DNA of 10,815 nt from positions 1 to 10,815 of the forward strand of contig DYPM01000061.1 in NCBI GenBank assembly GCA_020719895.1, given 5' to 3'. The notes beneath the pieces were generated by a model. That model did no database searches. It worked only from the letters and a program-made list of their open reading frames with translations, and was not told where the DNA came from. A program made the position numbers and the translations under genes. The DNA comes from Sulfurovum sp. Its GTDB lineage: Bacteria; Campylobacterota; Campylobacteria; Campylobacterales; Sulfurovaceae. Positions 1 through 6,479 of the stretch are shown in pieces (position 1 is the stretch's first letter; each line of letters opens with the position of its first letter).

Positions 1-6
1 TTTTCC

Positions 7-34
7 TGGTTCCACCTGTCCTCAGGTGGAACCA
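7..34. repeat. Perfect 12-bp hairpin, REP-like
   Basis: The arm TGGTTCCACCTG (7-18) is followed by the loop TCCT and the exact reverse complement CAGGTGGAACCA (23-34). No T-run follows on either strand, so it does not look like an intrinsic terminator. The core CAGGTGRAAC recurs at 2979-2988, and a shorter TCAGGTGA at 1529-1536. This would fit a REP-type palindrome served by the transposase remnant at 1595. Confidence 0.55.
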
Positions 35-49
35 TATTCAAAATCTATT

Positions 50-69
50 GGTGTGTTGGCAAACACACC
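50..69. repeat. 8-bp hairpin, first copy of a covarying pair
   Basis: GGTGTGTT (50-57) and AACACACC (62-69) form a perfect stem around the loop GGCA. The 20-nt unit aligns without gaps to the hairpin at 120-139 with four differences. Two of these are compensatory: the T54-A65 pair becomes C124-G135. Confidence 0.55.
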
Positions 70-119
70 CTACACAAGCCATCGTTACGGATATATTTCT
101 TCCCATGACATACTCGTAT

Positions 120-145
120 TGTGCGTTTGCAAACGCACCTTTTTA
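120..145 (+). terminator. Palindrome plus T-run, possible intrinsic terminator
   Basis: GTGCGTTTGCAAACGCAC (121-138) is a perfect 18-bp palindrome, which as RNA gives a 7-bp stem with a TGCA loop. It is followed by CC and five T residues, the layout of a rho-independent terminator reading rightwards. It would end a transcript entering from the left of the window, just before the ATPase promoter. It is also the second copy of the hairpin at 50-69, so it may be a repeat rather than a dedicated terminator. Confidence 0.45.
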
Positions 146-175
146 TCAGGATATGGCGATTTAAAAAATATATAC

Positions 176-204
176 TTGACTAAAAGTACAAAAATTCATA
201 TAAT
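176..204 (+). promoter_or_regulatory. Sigma70-type promoter of the AAA ATPase gene
   Basis: TTGACT (176-181) and TATAAT (199-204) are separated by exactly 17 nt. The predicted transcription start near 211 is about 17 nt upstream of the ATG at 228. A short inverted repeat, ATCCTT (206-211) and AAGGAT (218-223), spans the predicted start and the Shine-Dalgarno sequence, and could be an operator. Confidence 0.7.
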
Positions 205-227
205 CATCCTTATAGAAAAGGATAAAA

Positions 228-1508
228 ATGAAAGAACTATTTAAGAGAATCCTTACCGACTTTATCGAAAAAGAGATTAAAGGCATCGTCTCAAGGGAGT
301 ATAAGATTCCTCTTGAGAGTAAAAAGATCATCTCTTTGATAGGTGTACGAAGAAGCGGAAAAAGTTCGATCTTGTTTGACCTTATCAATCAACTCAGAAA
401 AGAGATAGCGCGTGAAAATATACTCTATCTCAATTTTGAAGACGACCGGCTTTATCCCTTGAAGATAGAGCATCTTGATCTTGTCTTGGAGTCTTACTTT
501 GAGTTGTATCCTCACAAGCGGAATGAAAAAATCTATCTTTTTTTGGACGAAGTACAGGTGGTAGAAGGGTGGGAGCTTTATGTTCGCAGAGTCCATGACA
601 ACTTCAATATCTCAATCTATATCACCGGCTCAAGCGCCAAGCTTCTCTCTACGGAGATAGCCACAAGCCTACGCGGAAGGACGGTAAGTTATGAGATTTT
701 CCCTTTTTCGTTTGCGGAGTATCTCTCTTTTAGGGATATCGAGATCAACCTGCACTCGTCAAAATCACGCAGTTTTATCCAAAATGCTTTTGAGTCCTAT
801 ATGGTTGACGGTGGTTTTGCCGAGACGATCGGAGAAGAGAGCGATATGGCAAGGAGGATATTGAGCGATTATCTTGAACTGATCGTTTTCAAGGATATAG
901 CCGAACGTCACAACATCTCCAATACAGCACTTTTGAAACATCTCAACAAGTACTGCTTTACCAATATAGCCACACTACTAAGCTTTACCAAGCTTTATAA
1001 CGAGTTCAAATCACAAGGGTATAAACTGAGCAAAGATACGATTTTTAACTATATGGCGTATCTTGAAGATGCCTATGCGCTTTTTACCGTACCTATATTT
1101 AGAAATTCGATCAAAGAGGAGCAGAGAAATCCCAAAAAGATATACGCAGTCGATAACGGTTTTAAAAAAATGTATGACTACGCTATCAGCGAGGACAAAA
1201 GCAAGCTCTATGAAAATATCGCTTTCTTGCATTTGCGACGACAGACAAAGCAGATTTATTATTTTAAAGGAGATCAGGAGGTTGATTTTTATGCGAAACT
1301 CGACCATGAGGCGTTGCTTGTAAATATCAGCTATGAGATGAAAGAGGCAAAAACAAGAAAAAGAGAGATCAATGGTTTGGTTGAGGCTATGGAGTATTTC
1401 TCTATGAAAAAAGCATTTTTGATTACTCGTGAAGAGAAAGATGAGATCATGATAGAGGATAAAAAAATTATCATTTTGCCAATGGTTGAGTGGCTGTTGA
1501 CTGACTAA
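228..1508 (+). CDS. AAA-family ATPase with DUF4143 domain
   Basis: A 426-residue protein of the AAA_14/DUF4143 family, usual for that family in length. The N-terminal ATPase has Walker A GVRRSGKSS (39-47), Walker B IYLFLDEVQ (102-110, D107/E108) and the sensor-like ITGSSA (132-137). The RGR at 149-151 and the IFPFSFAEYL segment are typical of the family. The C-terminal DUF4143 part includes KIYAVDNGF (304-312) and a nuclease-like EVDF (351-354). The ATG has an AAGGA Shine-Dalgarno 5 nt upstream and a strong promoter. It is a single-gene unit with no functional partner, flanked by repeats and transposase debris, which suggests mobile cargo. Members of this family are widespread and mostly without a defined role. 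Some have been discussed in defence or toxin-antitoxin contexts, but nothing here decides that. Confidence 0.9.
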   Translation: MKELFKRILTDFIEKEIKGIVSREYKIPLESKKIISLIGVRRSGKSSILFDLINQLRKEIARENILYLNFEDDRLYPLKIEHLDLVLESYFELYPHKRNEKIYLFLDEVQVVEGWELYVRRVHDNFNISIYITGSSAKLLSTEIATSLRGRTVSYEIFPFSFAEYLSFRDIEINLHSSKSRSFIQNAFESYMVDGGFAETIGEESDMARRILSDYLELIVFKDIAERHNISNTALLKHLNKYCFTNIATLLSFTKLYNEFKSQGYKLSKDTIFNYMAYLEDAYALFTVPIFRNSIKEEQRNPKKIYAVDNGFKKMYDYAISEDKSKLYENIAFLHLRRQTKQIYYFKGDQEVDFYAKLDHEALLVNISYEMKEAKTRKREINGLVEAMEYFSMKKAFLITREEKDEIMIEDKKIIILPMVEWLLTD

Positions 1509-1528
1509 TAGCAAAGGTAGCAAAGGGG

Positions 1529-1538
1529 TCAGGTGACA
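1529..1538. repeat. TCAGGTGACA motif upstream of transposase remnant
   Basis: A short sequence resembling the arms of the inverted repeats at 7-34 (CAGGTGGAAC) and 2979-2995 (CAGGTGAAAC). It lies about 60 bp upstream of the truncated REP-associated transposase start, where RAYT genes typically carry REP sequences. The match is short, so this is tentative. Confidence 0.25.
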
Positions 1539-1594
1539 ATAACAACTAAGCATCTTTGTGCTGCACTGTTTCTATGAAAAGAGGGGGAATAAAT

Positions 1595-1714
1595 ATGCCA
1601 AGAAAACCACGTATTGAGATACTAAGCTACTACCATATCATTAACAGAGGCGTAGAGCAAAGAGAGGTGTTTAAAACAGTAGAAGGGACCGTTAAAAATT
1701 CTGTGTCAATATAG
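1595..1714 (+). pseudogene. Truncated REP-associated (Y1/RAYT-like) transposase
   Basis: An ATG preceded by the purine-rich AGAGGGGG opens a 39-codon frame starting MPRKPRIEILSYYHIINRGV. This is the N-terminus typical of IS200/REP-associated Y1 transposases: the basic MPRxPR start and a YYHIINRG segment containing the first metal-binding region. Homology appears to end around 1670-1687. The frame then runs into unrelated sequence and stops at 1712. Intact members are usually 200 residues or more, so the HUH motif and catalytic tyrosine region are missing and this copy must be inactive. The break coincides with the start of an IS-like end at about 1686, so insertion or deletion at that point probably removed the rest. 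The assignment rests on about 27 residues. Confidence 0.65.
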
Positions 1715-1765
1715 TAGAATATCAACTACTTAAGGAGAGACACATGGAACTAACAATAGATATGT
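1686..1765 (+). mobile_element. Remnant of one end of an IS256-like element
   Basis: The stretch beginning GGACCGTTAAAAATTCTGTG resembles the terminal inverted repeats of IS256-family elements, which often contain AAAATTCTGTGTC. About 25 nt further on, the strong Shine-Dalgarno AAGGAGAG lies just upstream of ATG 1744, which starts MELTIDM as expected for a transposase N-terminus. After about seven codons the sequence becomes unrelated and a stop follows soon after. Only about 75-80 bp remain and no second end was found in the window. Family assignment is from memory of consensus ends and is tentative. Confidence 0.4.
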
Positions 1766-1906
1766 TTCTTTCCACCACACTCTGCTCTTACTCTCTTCGC
1801 ATCACTCTTTATTTTTTGTTTGGTGTATTCCAATAAAACAATCTCAAAACAGGGAAATATCTCTTTAAATTTTTCAATGTTGAGTAACGAGAGAAAATAA
1901 AATTCC
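1750..1906 (-). pseudogene. Unassigned minus-strand open stretch, possible gene tail
   Basis: Downstream of the COG2958-type gene, a different minus-strand frame stays open for about 60 codons until TAG at 1750-1752. It encodes a normal-looking sequence with segments EFYFLSLLNIEKFKEIF, EIVLLEYTKQKIK and SDAKRVRAECGGKK. There is no start codon with a ribosome binding site. It may be the 3' tail of a gene cut by a deletion, or a frame-shifted extension of the upstream gene. The last codons run into the IS-like remnant. I do not recognise the family. Confidence 0.3.
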
Positions 1907-2854
1907 TTATTCTTCAGATGTGATATTTTTGGATTGACAATAGTTTATAACATCTTCGTCAGTTGTATAAAATGGGTCACATTTTCGCTCCAATTCACCC
2001 ATTGAGAGTTCGTGATATTTGTCATCGGCATTGAGTATCTTTTCGATTTGTCCGATGAATTCGTGATATTTGTCATTGATATTGCAAAGCTTATCAATGG
2101 TTTGATAATCAAGCTCTTTGTGAGTCGCCGCAAAAAGCACTTGACTTTCAAACGGATTGGCATGAAGTTTTATCACCCCAATCCCAAACGCACGAGATAA
2201 CCGCTCCATCTCCTCTTTGAGATTGTCGCTGATTTCAAAAGCGACCAAATAGCCATAATTTGCCCAACTCGAATTAGATACCGCTTGAAAATAGGACTTT
2301 TTGAGTTCATAGTCTGAATTTATCTCTTTTTTGAGTTCGTACGAATAGATGTCGCATGAGTCTTTTTTTTCGAGTGTTTTTAGAAGTTTGATACTCGCTT
2401 CGTTTTTGAGCCTCGCAAACTTCACACCCACAATATCTGGATGCGCCCATTTCTGGGTCTCATCACGGCTATTTTTGGACTCTTCATGAAGAATAGTTTT
2501 GGCGTAGATGTTTATAGAGTTGAGGTAACTTACAAAAAGTGGATGCAAATCTCGTTCGCTAAAATCGGCTTTGGATGGTTTTTTGGGTTCGTATTTTTGT
2601 TCTTGCGTTGGTTGTGCTTCAGAAACTTGATTTTTCGCAAGAAAATAGATAAACGAACGACCCTCTTTAATTCGACTGACTCGTGTGTCATTTTTGCGTA
2701 TAAAATCTCCCATTTGTGCCGAAATCGTTGCATCAGGTGTCAATCCATCAAATACATAAAGTTTGTTTTCTTGAATATATTTACTAATTTCAACTGAACC
2801 TGCTGGTCGCCCAATCTCTTCAATCGCTTTTAAAACAGCGTCTTTAATTGTCAT
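1907..2854 (-). CDS. HARE-HTH protein, COG2958-like, PD-(D/E)XK-type
   Basis: A 315-residue protein. Residues 1-75 form a HARE-HTH winged-helix-like domain (KDAVLKAIEEIGRPAGSVEI through SRIKEGRSFIYFLA), a family linked to restriction endonucleases and chromatin proteins. A charged linker (about 76-98) leads to a domain with HPDIVG (138-143) and YELKKE (172-177). D140 followed by E173-x-K175 gives the pattern of a PD-(D/E)XK nuclease-like core. YFQAVSNSSWANYGYLV (188-204) matches what I know of COG2958 proteins. Near the C-terminus DKYHE occurs twice, at 261 and 278, from a 17-nt exact repeat. The 5' side has only weak Shine-Dalgarno (AAAGAA). It stands alone, with debris downstream and repeats upstream. 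DNA binding or restriction-like activity is plausible but unproven. Confidence 0.75.
   Translation of the reverse strand: MTIKDAVLKAIEEIGRPAGSVEISKYIQENKLYVFDGLTPDATISAQMGDFIRKNDTRVSRIKEGRSFIYFLAKNQVSEAQPTQEQKYEPKKPSKADFSERDLHPLFVSYLNSINIYAKTILHEESKNSRDETQKWAHPDIVGVKFARLKNEASIKLLKTLEKKDSCDIYSYELKKEINSDYELKKSYFQAVSNSSWANYGYLVAFEISDNLKEEMERLSRAFGIGVIKLHANPFESQVLFAATHKELDYQTIDKLCNINDKYHEFIGQIEKILNADDKYHELSMGELERKCDPFYTTDEDVINYCQSKNITSEE
2009..2076. repeat. Exact 17-nt direct repeat inside the COG2958-like gene
   Basis: TTCGTGATATTTGTCAT occurs at 2009-2025 and 2060-2076, 51 nt apart. This is a 17-codon in-frame offset that produces the duplicated DKYHE peptide. The sequence between differs, so it is either an old duplication or a gained repeat. 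Confidence 0.7.
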
Positions 2855-2881
2855 TTTTGTTCTTTAATATAATAATTCCTT

Positions 2882-2891
2882 GTAGCGCTAC
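2882..2891. promoter_or_regulatory. 10-bp palindrome upstream of the COG2958-like gene
   Basis: GTAGCGCTAC is a perfect palindrome 28-37 bp upstream of the start codon at 2854. Its position would suit an operator or part of a promoter region. Nothing else in the sequence confirms this. Confidence 0.2.
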
Positions 2892-2922
2892 GAAAATAAG
2901 ATAATGCCAAATTATTTTTTAA

Positions 2923-2995
2923 GTGTCAAGTTTCACCACGTTGTACCATTCCATTCAAAGCAATAGTATAAAACTCATCAGGTGAAACTTGACAC
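2923..2995. repeat. 15-bp perfect inverted repeat around a 43-nt spacer
   Basis: GTGTCAAGTTTCACC (2923-2937) and GGTGAAACTTGACAC (2981-2995) are exact reverse complements. The spacer has no coding signal. The inner arm CAGGTGAAAC resembles the hairpin at 7-34. The layout fits a REP doublet or miniature non-autonomous element. It fills most of the 217-bp gap between two minus-strand genes. Confidence 0.65.
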
Positions 2996-3071
2996 ACTCT
3001 ACTGGGTGCAGTTAGATTATCGGTTTTAATCGTATCCGTAGAATCAAGAGCTTAAATATAAAATGGTCTTG

Positions 3072-3647
3072 CTACTTCACTCCAAGTCTTTCATACTCAC
3101 ACCACGCTTTGTCAAGTCGCTCCAAAAATCCCTCTGCAATCACAATCTCTTTGCTCACGGCGATTTTTCCGCTAAATGGATTCATTGCCACTAAGTAGCC
3201 ACTTTTAGCACCAGTGCAGAGCAACTGTTGCATCACTTGTACTTGATAATATTCGGGAATCTTCCCATCTCGAAGCTCATAATAGGTCTGTTTGCTCACT
3301 TTGAGTTCTACGACGATATTGCCTGTCTCGTCGATACCGTCTAAGCTTGCGGCATAGTTGCCATACTCCCAACATTGAGGTTCAAAACGCATTCCAAAAT
3401 GGAGTTGTGCTTTTTGGCGTACTTCATCTTCGCGTAAAAGTCCACGACGCATTACAAAGTTTTTGCGTTTTGGTGGCATCTGTCCTAACTCTCTTTTTTT
3501 CATCACAGTGATATGTTCGTGAGGATTTATTCCGAGTACCGTACTCGCATCGCTTGCACTACGAAATCTTTTACGCCATAAAAACCACGCTTCACTGTGT
3601 TGCAAAGAGGCTTCGCCTATGACTTGTTTTGGAGTGTTGAGTGTCAT
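3072..3647 (-). CDS. YqaJ-type (lambda exonuclease-fold) nuclease
   Basis: A 191-residue protein, close to the usual length of YqaJ domains. The N-terminal motif HSEAWFLWRKRFRSASDAST (17-36) is the family's S-x-x-W...R...S/A-S signature. RRG (67-69) with E73 is the next conserved block. The metal site is SLDGID (101-106, D103) with VELK (113-116, E114 and K116), and YYQVQ (133-137) completes the core. YqaJ/lambda Exo proteins are 5'-3' double-strand exonucleases that normally work with an annealing protein (RecT/Beta). No such partner is visible here. There is no clear Shine-Dalgarno, but the gene follows the 154-residue gene by 27 nt, so the two probably share a transcript. No phage structural genes are present, so this is either a resident gene or a phage remnant. 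Confidence 0.85.
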   Translation of the reverse strand: MTLNTPKQVIGEASLQHSEAWFLWRKRFRSASDASTVLGINPHEHITVMKKRELGQMPPKRKNFVMRRGLLREDEVRQKAQLHFGMRFEPQCWEYGNYAASLDGIDETGNIVVELKVSKQTYYELRDGKIPEYYQVQVMQQLLCTGAKSGYLVAMNPFSGKIAVSKEIVIAEGFLERLDKAWCEYERLGVK

Positions 3648-3674
3648 TTGCAGTAAAAATATATCAAAAAGTTT

Positions 3675-4139
3675 TTATATATGCGAGGAAATTCCCCACG
3701 CCACAAATGGAATCGAGGATTTGATGAGCATAAAGATATTTTGAAGCTGTTTTTTATCAAGAACCATAGTTGCTTCGCTTTGGTCGGATATGAACTTAAG
3801 AAGTGTTTGTTCATTTTTGGCTATGAAGCTAAACTCTATCGTCACAAGAAGTTCATCGTTTTGTTTGTAGAGTTCAAGATTGGTTGTGTCGGTTTTGCTT
3901 GCATTACTGATGGTTTGTATCATCTGCTCTTTTGATTGAGGTGCTGTTGGGAGATGTGTTTTATAGACTTTGGCGACATACTCATCAAATCGTGAATACA
4001 TCATCAAAATAAAGCTACGCGTAATCATAAAATCAATGCGATTCTCAAAACTATCGTAGTTGATAGAGATGCGTATACGATCCTCTCTTGGGTCATATTT
4101 TGGTGTAAGGGTTTGGATTTGTACGTTACGTTTGCTCAT
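3675..4139 (-). CDS. Conserved-looking protein of unknown function
   Basis: I do not recognise this family. I chose the ATG at 4139 (154 residues, MSKRNVQIQTLTPKYDPRED) because it has AAAGAG just upstream. The longer frame from 4184 adds a Lys-rich 15-residue stretch and has AGG only 2 nt from its ATG. There is no signal peptide, membrane segment or obvious catalytic motif. The sequence looks like a folded soluble protein: beta-rich N-terminus (RIRISINYDSFENRIDFMI), a helical segment SFILMMYSRFDEYVAKVY (42-59), beta strands around LLVTIEFSF (97-105) and a helical C-terminus. It directly precedes the YqaJ nuclease gene with a 27-nt gap, so it might be a partner in DNA recombination. It is much shorter than RecT and shows none of its features I know. 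Confidence 0.7.
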   Translation of the reverse strand: MSKRNVQIQTLTPKYDPREDRIRISINYDSFENRIDFMITRSFILMMYSRFDEYVAKVYKTHLPTAPQSKEQMIQTISNASKTDTTNLELYKQNDELLVTIEFSFIAKNEQTLLKFISDQSEATMVLDKKQLQNIFMLIKSSIPFVAWGISSHI

Positions 4140-4210
4140 AAAACTCTTTTTTTGTATGGATTTTGTTTTTTTGTGCAAAATCATATCCTAACTGTACTAT
4201 GGGTTAGGAA

Positions 4211-4235
4211 TCTCGCAATGATGGTCATTGCGAGA
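4211..4235. repeat. 11-bp hairpin of the TCATTGCGA repeat family
   Basis: TCTCGCAATGA (4211-4221), loop TGG, TCATTGCGAGA (4225-4235). The same core occurs at 7003-7029. It lies 18 nt beyond the SulP stop codon, so on the minus strand it could help terminate or stabilise that mRNA, although only a weak T-rich tail (TTCCTAA) follows. GGAATCTC at its left edge is the reverse complement of the GAGATTCC found beside the copies at 6552 and 7091. Confidence 0.7.
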
Positions 4236-4252
4236 AGTTTAATGATTTAAGC

Positions 4253-5785
4253 TTATCTTGGATTAAAATTGATCGTCTCTACAGTGATATTTTTGAGTGG
4301 TGCGTGAACCATATACTCTTTGATGTACTCCGCGACATCGTAAGAGACTGATTTAGAGTTGCTAAAGTCGATAATCACTTTTGCACCATTGGGTATCTCT
4401 TCGAGTTTGCTGATAATGCTCGCTTTGTTGAAAAACGACACCTCTTGTGACAACATAATATGGTGTATTTTTTGCCCTTGTTCATCGCTTGTGATATCTT
4501 TCATAAAGTAGGAGTTGCGGTAGCTGTGATGCAATGCAAATCCAATACCAATCAAAACACCGCTCATGACACCTGTAAGCAAATCGGTAAAAATCATAAT
4601 AACAATCGTAGCGATAAACGGCACAAACTGTTCCAATCCCAATCGATACATTTGGATAAAGAGTTTGGGTTTTGCCAATTTATATCCCACAAAAATCAAG
4701 ATCACCGATAAGCTTGAGAGTGGAATGAGATTGAGCAGTGAGCCAATCGTCACAACACTAATCAAAAGCCAAAAACCGTGCAAGATTGCTGAGAGTTTGG
4801 ACTGTGCACCAAAGGTGATGTTTGCGGAGCTTCTTACGATCACTTGAGTGACGGGAAGTCCGCCGATGAGTCCTGATAAAAAGTTGCCAACACCTTGTGC
4901 TTTTAACTCACGATTGGTTGGCGTGACTCTACGATAAGGATCAAGTTTGTCAGTCGCTTCGACACTGAGTAGCGTCTCAAGGCTTCCTAATATGGCGATG
5001 ACTATGGCGACTTTGTAGACCATCACATTACTCAACGCTTCAGTGAAGTTTGGAAGATATATTTGTGTGGCGATATCGCTCCACGAGTGAATAATCGGTA
5101 ACACAACCATTTGATTTGGTGAAAGTGTGAAGCCCAGTACGCCATTTTGGTAGAGCATTACCATCGCTATCCCCGCAAAAACCACACCAATAGGTGCTGA
5201 GATGATATGAAAAAATCGGTATTTTTTTGCCAATGCTTCCCACGCAATAAACAGCACAATCGATACAATAGAGATCAATACTGCTCCCATCGTAAATGAT
5301 GTAAACGAATGTTCCAAAATCGTTATAGTGTTTTCACCTTGAGCAACATCAAATTGTTCGTCGCTGATATGACCTGCTTGATATCCTAAAACAAAAGGTA
5401 TTTGTTTGAGAATGATAAGAATCCCAATACCCGACAACATTCCCGTGATGACACTGGTGGGGAAAAAGTAAGCAATAAATCCCAGCCGTGCAAACCCCAT
5501 TGCAACTTGAATCAATCCTGCGATGACGATTGATACCAAAAATACTTCAAATCCTCCCAATTTGTCTATTCCTTCTAAAACAATGACTGCAAGTCCAGCC
5601 GCAGGACCACTAACGCCGAGTCTTGAGCCACTCAAATATCCAACAGCAATCCCACCAATAATGCCTGCTACAACACCTGAAAACAACGGTGCACCAGACG
5701 CAAGTGCAATCCCTAAACACAACGGAAGTGCGACAAAAAAGACAACAATACTTGCCGAAAAATCGGCTTTGATATGTGAAACCAT
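4253..5785 (-). CDS. SulP-family anion (probably bicarbonate) transporter
   Basis: A 510-residue inner-membrane protein of the SulP/SLC26 family with many hydrophobic segments between about 10 and 420. Typical motifs are the first helix region VALPLCLGIALASGAPLFSG (18-37), SGPAAG (59-64), ETLLSVEATDKL (270-281) and GLPVTQVIVRSSANITFGA (309-327). The C-terminus (about 440-508) is a short STAS-like domain containing AKVIIDFSNSKSVSYDVAEY. SulP members carry sulfate, bicarbonate or other anions. Position immediately after a beta-carbonic anhydrase gene, with stop and start sharing one base (TAATG), argues for bicarbonate/CO2 supply to an autotroph, as reported for similar pairs in sulfur oxidisers. 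The substrate itself cannot be read from sequence. No truncation is seen. Confidence 0.9.
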   Translation of the reverse strand: MVSHIKADFSASIVVFFVALPLCLGIALASGAPLFSGVVAGIIGGIAVGYLSGSRLGVSGPAAGLAVIVLEGIDKLGGFEVFLVSIVIAGLIQVAMGFARLGFIAYFFPTSVITGMLSGIGILIILKQIPFVLGYQAGHISDEQFDVAQGENTITILEHSFTSFTMGAVLISIVSIVLFIAWEALAKKYRFFHIISAPIGVVFAGIAMVMLYQNGVLGFTLSPNQMVVLPIIHSWSDIATQIYLPNFTEALSNVMVYKVAIVIAILGSLETLLSVEATDKLDPYRRVTPTNRELKAQGVGNFLSGLIGGLPVTQVIVRSSANITFGAQSKLSAILHGFWLLISVVTIGSLLNLIPLSSLSVILIFVGYKLAKPKLFIQMYRLGLEQFVPFIATIVIMIFTDLLTGVMSGVLIGIGFALHHSYRNSYFMKDITSDEQGQKIHHIMLSQEVSFFNKASIISKLEEIPNGAKVIIDFSNSKSVSYDVAEYIKEYMVHAPLKNITVETINFNPR

Positions 5786-6432
5786 TATGACTCCAACGTT
5801 TTATAAGATTTAAACAATTTTTCTTGTGGATCGTAATATTCAATCTCTCCTGTCAAGAGATCATACATCCATCCGTGAATATCCAACACTCCAGCATCGA
5901 CTTTGAGTCGCACTTGTGGATAGGTGAGGAGATTTTCTATCTGTGAAATCACAGAGAGTTTTTCACTCAAACGAAGCAACTCTTCTTTTGGAGCCGTTTC
6001 TCCCAATGTATTGACTGCTAAATTTTTGGCTTTCTCTCCAAGACTCAACCATTTTTTAGTATGGATAAAATCAAACTTATCAATATCTTCATAAAGAGAA
6101 GCAATCGCACCACAATGAGTATGTCCACAAACGATAATCTGCGACACATTCAGTGCCACTACTGCGTACTCTATCCCCGATGCAGTCGCGTGAAAGTCAT
6201 CATCAGGTTTGTAAGGAGCGACAAAATTACCGACATTGCGTATGACAAACAAATCTCCAGGATCTGCATTGACAATAAGACTTGGAATGACTCTTGAGTC
6301 AGCACATCCGATAAACAACGCTTTGGGGCTTTGACCATTTTTGACAAGATCAAGCAGTGCTTTTTCGTTTTCTTTAAAATAGCTATTTTTAAACATATCA
6401 TTGCCATCAAGCAAGACACTTTTTTTAAACAT
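5785..6432 (-). CDS. Beta-carbonic anhydrase
   Basis: A 215-residue enzyme from the ATG at 6432, which has AAGGA 7 nt upstream. An ATG 42 nt further upstream has no ribosome binding site and lies next to a palindromic repeat. It interconverts CO2 and bicarbonate using zinc. The ligand motif CADSR (43-47, C43 and the D45/R47 dyad) and GHTHCGA (103-109, H104 and C107) are both intact, as are FVIRNVGNFV (62-71) and TASGIEYAV (83-91). The C-terminal GVLDIHGWMYDLLTGEI (181-197) is typical of bacterial beta enzymes. There is no signal peptide, so it acts in the cytoplasm. Translational coupling to the SulP transporter suggests joint expression for inorganic carbon assimilation or pH balance. Confidence 0.95.
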   Translation of the reverse strand: MFKKSVLLDGNDMFKNSYFKENEKALLDLVKNGQSPKALFIGCADSRVIPSLIVNADPGDLFVIRNVGNFVAPYKPDDDFHATASGIEYAVVALNVSQIIVCGHTHCGAIASLYEDIDKFDFIHTKKWLSLGEKAKNLAVNTLGETAPKEELLRLSEKLSVISQIENLLTYPQVRLKVDAGVLDIHGWMYDLLTGEIEYYDPQEKLFKSYKTLES

Positions 6433-6446
6433 GGTTTTTCCTTTGA

Positions 6447-6452
6447 AATATA
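6447..6452 (-). promoter_or_regulatory. Possible -10 element before carbonic anhydrase gene
   Basis: TATATT on the minus strand lies 14 nt upstream of the ATG at 6432, between the palindromic repeats and the AAGGA ribosome binding site. No convincing -35 is seen. Campylobacterota promoters often lack a clear -35, so this is only a candidate. Confidence 0.25.
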
Positions 6453-6479
6453 TGATGGGCATCCCTAAAACCACATCTT

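Noticed and set aside
7..139. CRISPR-like repeat series
   Set aside because: The three hairpins differ in sequence or spacing, only two are related, and there is no regular repeat-spacer pattern or cas gene.
206..223. RNA hairpin hiding the ATPase ribosome binding site
   Set aside because: The predicted transcript starts near 211, so most of the 5' arm would not be in the RNA; kept only as a possible operator.
26..244. 72-residue plus-strand open frame at the left end
   Set aside because: It runs through two hairpins and the promoter, has no ribosome binding site, and its composition is not protein-like; it overlaps the well-supported ATPase start.
1011..1553. 180-residue minus-strand open frame opposite the ATPase
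   Set aside because: It is a shadow of the well-supported plus-strand gene, with low-complexity composition and no start signal.
6433..6474. Longer carbonic anhydrase start (14 extra residues)
   Set aside because: No ribosome binding site, sits against a palindromic repeat, and the ATG at 6432 has a good AAGGA.
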